Under the pieces are notes generated by a model that searched no databases, was not told the origin of the DNA, and saw only the letters and a list, made by a program, of their open reading frames with translations. A program made the position numbers and the translations under genes. Shown here in pieces: positions 58,921 to 64,000 of a stretch of DNA of 64,000 nucleotides (the stretch's first letter is position 1; the number at the start of each line of letters is the position of its first letter). Source of the DNA: Paenibacillus senegalimassiliensis (GTDB taxonomy: Bacteria; Bacillota; Bacilli; Paenibacillales; Paenibacillaceae); the NCBI RefSeq assembly GCF_001486585.1, contig NZ_LN909044.1:501488-565487 (forward strand). The letters run 5' to 3'.

Positions 58921-61506
58921 TTATTCCGTCACATCTTGCCCTTCTTGCAACTGAGCCGGAGGTTGCTCCTGATCGGACGCGCGGTCCCGTTCGTCCAGAC
59001 GATTGGATACCCGCTGGTACATGTAGGAAATGCCCAATAGCAGCACGCCAAAGCAGAAATAAGCGATAATTTTGCTGCCGAGCGTAAGCAAGGACAGGTC
59101 GTACAGCAACATTTTCCCCGTTGAGAATAATGTCAGGCCCAGGCCCATCCAACGAATCTTCACATATCTGCGGCTAAAGCCATACACAATGTAACCTACG
59201 GCCAGCAGTAAGTAGACGAGACTGAACGCCAGCCCCACATCTCCGAGCTGGAACTGAACGCCGAGAAAGGCCGTTATCACCGCAAGCAGATACACGCCCA
59301 GAATGAGTGGATATAATTCAGTGCTCTGGTAATTACGGTTAAGTGCAGTAAATAATAAGTCGCGGCCGCTAAAGAAGGCGATGATATTGAAGGCAATCAG
59401 CACGATCAGAGCGATATATTCTGCTGCGCCATTGTGAACCGATTGCTCAGCCAAAGTAGGCAGGCCCACCGTGATAGCAAAGCTCAATAGCAGGCTTAGA
59501 CCATGCAAAGACAATGCGTAATATTTGACAAAACGGTCATAGAGCAGCGGGATTTTGGTCAGTCCATACGCCATTCCCATCGTGACCCCGGCAATGAGTA
59601 GCATTCTATATAAATCGTAATGACTCGTATAGCCAGGCACAACACGTTCATAGATGTAACCCACTTCATAGAGCAGATACAGCCATAAATTGACCAGCGC
59701 TACATATTTGATCGCGCTAAGGCCGCTATGCTCCGAATGCAGATAACGGCTGGCTTCCTCCTCGCCTCGTAAGCGGAAGGCGTAGAACACAGTGAACAAT
59801 AACACGCCCAGTGAAATATAGCTGTATTGCATGTTGAAATCTGCTGTGCTAATTGCACCAAACAGATGACGAATATAATCTACCCAGAAGAACGCGACTA
59901 TACATAACAGCAAGATCCCCCAACCGGCGCGTTCCACTGCCTTCTGTCGACTGCGATTCCCAAAGATGGAGAGGGCAAGCGCCTCCAGCAGCCAGCCAAG
60001 CGATACCCAGCGGATATCAAGCTGGAATGGAATCATAAGCATGGCAAAGGTTAGCCCGGTGCTATAGAACAAGACCCTAGCCGCCATTTCCCGCGGAAGT
60101 CTTGTCTGAGTGAACCGCCCAAGCAAAGTAAAGACAATACAGAAGAGCAAGGCCAGCAGCCCGCGGAATTCGGTCCAATCCGCTTTGGCAATCAAGCCAT
60201 ACAGCGTCCCGCAGCTCACCAGCGTATTCAAGGTCAGCAAGACGAAATCCCACCAGGTCAGCTTGGAGCCGTAACGGAAAGGAACCCAAAGCGTGATGCC
60301 GATGTACATCACAAAAGCCAGAACAACATGCAGTATAGCGATGCCGGCCTGATCAGCCAGCCAGGCTAGCGCAATCATGGACGGAGCATGGAACAAGAAG
60401 CTGATGTAGCTGACGATGGACCATTTTTGCCGGAACGAGACCAGCAGAATTAGCGCATTCAGCAGCAGTAAGTACCCCATGGCTACATAAACGGCATTTC
60501 CCGTCAGCCCAAAGGCGCCCATATACGAGAACAGTGGCAAATATCCACCGATTAACCCGAGCGAGCAAATCGTCCGCGATTGGTATCTCAAGGATAATAA
60601 CACGGCAAGCGCCGTGATGAGGACGGACGCAACCAAGCCCACGGATAAACTGATAATCTCCAGCAGAAAATAACTGTAAAAGACGGAGCCGTAAAGGACG
60701 GACACCCCGCCGCCCAGCAAGCCTAGAGCAAAAGCACCCTTGCCCTTGCGATGCAGCCATTCGCCACCAGCCAGCATAAGCGCACCAAGCAGGAAGAAGA
60801 CCAGCCCCTTCATATATCCATTGAACCAGGTCAAGTAGGTATAGCGAAATGCCGCGCCCACGCACAGAATGATCAACAAGATACCGATTCGGTTGATCCA
60901 GTTCAGACCGATCTTCATCTCCATACGATTCTGCCGCTTGCGACGCTCCATCGTCTCCTCGTCAATACCTTCCTCGGCCAGTTGATCGTATCCGTTCCGG
61001 GCGGACTGACGAATGCGCTGTTCTTCCTCCCGCCAATGCTGGCGATGCGCAGCAATTCGCTGGTCCAGCTCTGTGCCGAATTCCTTCAGTCGGGTTTGAA
61101 TTACGGCCTTGTCAGCCGCAAGCTGTCTCTCCGCTTGGTCATATAGATGATCCAGCCGATCCTTGGCCATGGTCTCAAGGCCTGACAGTCGGTTGCCATA
61201 CGTGTTCCCTTTACCTGCGAAGTATGTATCAACTTTATGGCGGGACAAAGAGAGCATGCCTAGCTTCTCATCCAGCATTTGCTCGGAGAGAGCCCGGCGA
61301 AGCTCCTGATTCTCCCGGTCCAAATGGGATAATTGCTCCTGCAAAGCATCTGCCCTATGGCGATACTCTTCATATTGCCGCCGTAGCTTCTCGTTCTCAC
61401 GAATATTCTCGTCTGCTTCCACTTCCGAGACCAGCGTTCGGTATTCTTTCAGTATGCGATTTTGTTCATCCTGAAGCTGGATAAGCCTCTCCTTGAACTC
61501 CTTCAT
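58921..61506 (-). CDS. DUF2339 family large membrane protein
   Basis: An 861-aa protein. The N-terminal 170 residues form a long coiled coil (KEFKERLIQLQDEQNRILKE, RQYEEYRHRADALQEQL) and the rest is about 24 hydrophobic segments, as in DUF2339 proteins of unknown function. It ends in a Glu/Gln-rich tail (EQPPAQLQEGQDVTE). The coiled coil could mediate oligomerisation or partner binding at the membrane. It stands alone, with a 330-base gap to the divergent glycosyltransferase gene. No pathway is indicated by neighbours. Confidence 0.85.
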   Translation of the reverse strand: MKEFKERLIQLQDEQNRILKEYRTLVSEVEADENIRENEKLRRQYEEYRHRADALQEQLSHLDRENQELRRALSEQMLDEKLGMLSLSRHKVDTYFAGKGNTYGNRLSGLETMAKDRLDHLYDQAERQLAADKAVIQTRLKEFGTELDQRIAAHRQHWREEEQRIRQSARNGYDQLAEEGIDEETMERRKRQNRMEMKIGLNWINRIGILLIILCVGAAFRYTYLTWFNGYMKGLVFFLLGALMLAGGEWLHRKGKGAFALGLLGGGVSVLYGSVFYSYFLLEIISLSVGLVASVLITALAVLLSLRYQSRTICSLGLIGGYLPLFSYMGAFGLTGNAVYVAMGYLLLLNALILLVSFRQKWSIVSYISFLFHAPSMIALAWLADQAGIAILHVVLAFVMYIGITLWVPFRYGSKLTWWDFVLLTLNTLVSCGTLYGLIAKADWTEFRGLLALLFCIVFTLLGRFTQTRLPREMAARVLFYSTGLTFAMLMIPFQLDIRWVSLGWLLEALALSIFGNRSRQKAVERAGWGILLLCIVAFFWVDYIRHLFGAISTADFNMQYSYISLGVLLFTVFYAFRLRGEEEASRYLHSEHSGLSAIKYVALVNLWLYLLYEVGYIYERVVPGYTSHYDLYRMLLIAGVTMGMAYGLTKIPLLYDRFVKYYALSLHGLSLLLSFAITVGLPTLAEQSVHNGAAEYIALIVLIAFNIIAFFSGRDLLFTALNRNYQSTELYPLILGVYLLAVITAFLGVQFQLGDVGLAFSLVYLLLAVGYIVYGFSRRYVKIRWMGLGLTLFSTGKMLLYDLSLLTLGSKIIAYFCFGVLLLGISYMYQRVSNRLDERDRASDQEQPPAQLQEGQDVTE

Positions 61507-61569
61507 ATCATCCCTCCACTACGGCTTAAATGCTTACTTCCGCATGATGTTATTTTCCATTATAACGGT

Positions 61570-61591
61570 TTATGTCGGATTTATGTCGGAT
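61570..61591. repeat. 11-bp tandem repeat
   Basis: TTATGTCGGAT occurs twice head to tail (61570-61580 and 61581-61591), in the gap upstream of the DUF2339 gene. Its role, if any, is unknown. Confidence 0.5.
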
Positions 61592-61737
61592 TTGAATAGA
61601 GTTTTGCTTCTGACTTAAAATTTCTGCTTCTTACCGGCGGATTTACACCAGGTTGACAATTGAAGCCACCTCCGTTGAAACGGGGATAACAATAAGACTC
61701 TAAAGTGATAGGTATGAGCCCTGCATATACTGATAGA

Positions 61738-61786
61738 GGTTGTTCAAAAAGTCAACTCTTATATCAAGCTTTGTTAACTCGCACTC
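61738..61786. repeat. MITE-like repeat, family 1, decayed or end-only copy
   Basis: GGTTGTTCAAAAAGTC at the left and CTTTGTTAACTCGCACT at the right match both ends of the family at 10.5 and 15.0 kb, with almost nothing between. It is part of the gap before the glycosyltransferase gene. Confidence 0.55.
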
Positions 61787-61836
61787 ATTGTGGTCAACGT
61801 GTTTTTATCTAGGGATGGAAGGGCGGGCAACCCAAT

Positions 61837-62988
61837 ATGAAGCATCAGGCGCATATTGTCATTCTGACTGCCGGATACGGCAACGGTCATATCCAGGTGG
61901 CGCGTACGCTGGAGCAATCTTTATACCGCTTCGGTGCTGCCTCAGTCAGCATCATCGATCTGTATCATGAAGCTCACCCGGGCATGAATACGTTGTCCAG
62001 GCACTTGTACTTATATAGTCCATACTTCTCGGCTTACGGATTGGATTATTATGGATGGAGCTACTATGCGACCCGTAATCTGGAGCAGACCAGCGCACTG
62101 GCAAAATGGGGCAACCTGCTTGGCATGAAGAAGCTGATCACCATTCTTAAGGAGCAGCAGCCGGATGCCATTATCAGCACCTTTCCCTTCGGAGGAATCT
62201 CGGCTCAGTTGAAGAAGCACGGTATTCATGTGCCGCTATTCACGGTCGTGACCGATTTCAGCCTGCACAACCGTTGGCTCTTCACGGAAGCGGACCGCTT
62301 CTATGTGGCCACCGAGGACTTGAAGCGTGATATGGTGCGGCGCGGCGTACGTCCGGAAGCTATAACCGTCAGCGGCATTCCAGTCCGGGAGCCGTTCTAT
62401 GAGCGAATGACGGCGCAGCCGCTTCATGGGACAAAGCCAATCGAGCAGGCACAGGCCCGCTCCGTGCTGGTCATGATGGGAGCCCACATTCCGTTGCCGG
62501 ATATCCAGCTCATAATCCGCAATCTTCTGGCAATGCCAGAGGTCCGGGTCGATGTGATCTGCGGCGGCAATGACAAGCTGAGACGACGACTGGAGCGCCG
62601 CTTCAGGGACCATAATCAACTGCATCTGTTCGGTTATGTGGAGGCTGTTCATGACCGCATGCGGCAAGCTTCCTGCGTCATCACCAAGGCCGGGGGCATC
62701 ACACTCTCCGAGGCGATTCAAATCGGCACGCCAATCATCGTCTATAAGCCCTTCTCCGGGCAGGAGCGGGAGAACGCGCGCTACCTGGAGCGCAAGGGCG
62801 CGGCCGTCATTGCTTCCTCCACACGCCGTCTAGGTGAGCAGGTACAGGAGATTCTCAGCTCGACTGTGAAGAGAGAGCAAATGCTGCGGCAATATCATGC
62901 TCTTGCGGCTGGTCATGCCACCGACATCATTGTAAATGACGTCCTGCGGCTGGCAGGTCAATGGACCATTCTTGCTGGAAGCCGCTAA
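61837..62988 (+). CDS. MGDG-synthase-like glycosyltransferase (UgtP-like)
   Basis: A 383-aa GT28-family glycosyltransferase. The N-terminal domain is of the monogalactosyldiacylglycerol-synthase type (AHIVILTAGYGNGHIQVARTL, LYHEAHPGMNTLSRHLY), and the C-terminal donor site has CGGNDKLRRRLERRF, ITKAGGITLSEAIQIGTPII and PFSGQERENARYL. Members transfer glucose or galactose to diacylglycerol (UgtP/YpfP) or act in related lipids. No signal peptide; it acts at the membrane's inner face. The PAP2 phosphatase gene follows, suggesting a lipid-linked pathway. The start lacks an outstanding ribosome site. Confidence 0.85.
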   Translation: MKHQAHIVILTAGYGNGHIQVARTLEQSLYRFGAASVSIIDLYHEAHPGMNTLSRHLYLYSPYFSAYGLDYYGWSYYATRNLEQTSALAKWGNLLGMKKLITILKEQQPDAIISTFPFGGISAQLKKHGIHVPLFTVVTDFSLHNRWLFTEADRFYVATEDLKRDMVRRGVRPEAITVSGIPVREPFYERMTAQPLHGTKPIEQAQARSVLVMMGAHIPLPDIQLIIRNLLAMPEVRVDVICGGNDKLRRRLERRFRDHNQLHLFGYVEAVHDRMRQASCVITKAGGITLSEAIQIGTPIIVYKPFSGQERENARYLERKGAAVIASSTRRLGEQVQEILSSTVKREQMLRQYHALAAGHATDIIVNDVLRLAGQWTILAGSR

Positions 62989-63077
62989 GCAGCCATATAA
63001 CATGGCTAAGGCTTGGTGAACAAATAGAGGCTATTTCGCCTCCCCCTAATCTCAAGCATGGGAGTGACGTGGTACAC

Positions 63078-63614
63078 ATGAGACATCGTTATTATGTCAG
63101 GCTGCGTGAGTATGATGATCGGCTGTTCTGCTGGTGTAACCAGTCCATCAGCCACCCTTTGCTGGATCGCCTGTTGAAAGCACTGACCCATTTGGGCAGC
63201 GCGGCGTTCACGGTCCCCTTTGCCATCTCGGTGATTCTGTTCACCAACGGAATCTGGCAGCGGGCGGGTTGGCTCAGCTTATCAGCTCTGATCATCAGTC
63301 ATTTGCTGGCTGTACTCATCAAGAGAAGATTCCAGCGTGTACGCCCTTATGATGTACTGGCACAGGCGAAGATGTCCATCCTCCCGCTAAAAGATTACTC
63401 CTTCCCTTCCGGGCATACCACCGCCGCCTTCTCCACATTCATTCCCTTTCTCTTCGCGGCGCCTTCGCTTGCTCAAGTTCTGCTGCCGCTCGCTTGCATG
63501 GTCGGTCTGTCACGGATTTATCTGGGTGTTCATTATCCCTCCGACGTGTTGGCCGGGGCCCTAGTCGGGACCGTGACTGCACTCGCACTTGTGCTTGGTG
63601 CAGGAATAGCCTAA
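63078..63614 (+). CDS. PAP2 superfamily phosphatase
   Basis: A 178-aa membrane phosphatase with all three PAP2 motifs: KRRFQRVRPYD (K-x6-RP), PSGHTTAAF (PSGH) and SRIYLGVHYPSDVLAG (SR-x5-H-x3-D). About five helices. I took the ATG at 63078 (MRHRYYVRLREYDD); the longer in-frame reading from 62961 overlaps the glycosyltransferase and is not family-like. Members hydrolyse undecaprenyl diphosphate (BcrC-like) or phosphatidate. Either would fit a role next to a glycolipid glycosyltransferase. Confidence 0.88.
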   Translation: MRHRYYVRLREYDDRLFCWCNQSISHPLLDRLLKALTHLGSAAFTVPFAISVILFTNGIWQRAGWLSLSALIISHLLAVLIKRRFQRVRPYDVLAQAKMSILPLKDYSFPSGHTTAAFSTFIPFLFAAPSLAQVLLPLACMVGLSRIYLGVHYPSDVLAGALVGTVTALALVLGAGIA

Positions 63615-63687
63615 ACACAGCAATTCGCCACAGTAGCGAGTGGAATAACTCCAAACTCAAACAACGGTAAGTAACGAACGCTAACAC

Positions 63688-63734
63688 AAAATGACCCGTC
63701 TGTGGCTGCTACGGGGCAGTAAGACGGGTCATTT
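63688..63734 (+). terminator. Terminator after the PAP2 gene
   Basis: AAATGACCCGTCT pairs perfectly with AGACGGGTCATTT, with a 21-base loop region containing CTGCT/GGCAG. It lies 73 bases after the stop; the downstream T run is short (TTTCCTT). Confidence 0.75.
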
Positions 63735-63745
63735 CCTTGAATTTA

Positions 63746-63942
63746 CTATATCAGTTGAACTAAAGAAAAGGCATAACAAGCAAGCGAGAAAAATGATTCT
63801 GAAGAAGCGGAGCGTTCGCCTTTGGGAATGGATTTCTACCTTATAAGAATTTATTGAATAAAAGAAATCCATGAGCAACAGCGATCGTAAGAACATTTTC
63901 TCGTCTGCTTCTTTGCGTTAAACATAAGTTCAACTTATATAG
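63746..63942. repeat. MITE-like repeat, family 2, copy B
   Basis: A 197-bp element with terminal inverted repeats CTATATCAGTTGAACT and AGTTCAACTTATATAG (15 of 16 positions pair). It is the inverted second copy of the element at 55815-56010. On the plus strand it carries the short frames MILKKRSVRLWE (from 63793) and MSNSDRKNIFSSAS (from 63870). The last 58 bases of the window after it hold nothing I can identify. Confidence 0.8.
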
Positions 63943-64000
63943 CACTAATCTATTGCTGCTTCTTACGCCTGAATCTTGAATTTGCTAAGTGCCTGCTGCA

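Noticed and set aside
1-64000. CRISPR arrays, tRNA, rRNA, prophage or complete insertion sequences.
   Set aside because: I found no regularly spaced repeats, no tRNA-like or rRNA-like sequence, and no transposase, integrase or phage structural genes in the window.

Overview
The window looks like chromosomal DNA of a spore-forming Gram-positive bacterium, most likely a Paenibacillus. The reasons are the gene style (three sugar ABC transporters, each paired with a sensor kinase and an AraC-type response regulator), strong AGGAGG-type ribosome binding sites, TTG starts, a Spo0E-type phosphatase gene, a B. subtilis-type Fur box, and lipoprotein signal peptides. I saw no rRNA, tRNA, CRISPR array or complete insertion sequence. 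The species assignment is inference.

Layout. 1-5.3 kb: a cydABCD operon (minus strand) for cytochrome bd oxidase and its assembly exporter. It has a redox-type operator in the promoter and an apparent frameshift in cydC at the window edge. 5.5-9.1 kb: a Fur-controlled siderophore-binding lipoprotein and an ABC-2 exporter pair. 9.2-20 kb: mixed single genes (two aldo/keto reductases, a small hydrophilic protein, a UbiA prenyltransferase, an SDR with an MmyB-like regulator, a ferrochelatase of the Gram-negative sequence type, and an LmrA/LmrB-like TetR-MFS efflux pair with visible operators).

20-51 kb holds three carbohydrate uptake modules. Module 1 is a GH36 alpha-galactosidase, a binding protein, a regulator and kinase, and two divergent permeases. 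Module 2 is a GH42 beta-galactosidase, a binding protein, two permeases, and a regulator and kinase. Module 3 is a regulator and kinase divergent from a binding protein and two permeases, with no hydrolase. Between modules 1 and 2 lies the most interesting island (29.2-31.5 kb): a small Xre-type regulator divergent from a 462-aa HTH-TPR regulator of the RRNPP quorum-sensing type. A 33-codon unannotated secreted-peptide gene overlaps the end of the regulator gene in another frame and ends in GHGWGT. A Spo0E-type gene follows directly. The divergent promoter region holds a 40-bp, nearly perfect palindrome. I infer a peptide signalling system that may connect to sporulation.

51-57 kb: a MarR-SDR divergent pair with two matching operator palindromes, an SDR remnant, a cytoplasmic-looking polysaccharide deacetylase, and an mhqR-mhqP-mhqN-mhqO-mhqD quinone/electrophile resistance cluster. 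A 196-bp inverted-repeat element interrupts this cluster. 57-64 kb: cutC, an rlmN-type gene, a large DUF2339 membrane protein, a glycolipid-type glycosyltransferase and a PAP2 phosphatase, then a second, inverted copy of the 196-bp element. A second repeat family, with GTTCAAAAAGTCG ends, occurs at 10.5, 15.0 and 61.7 kb.
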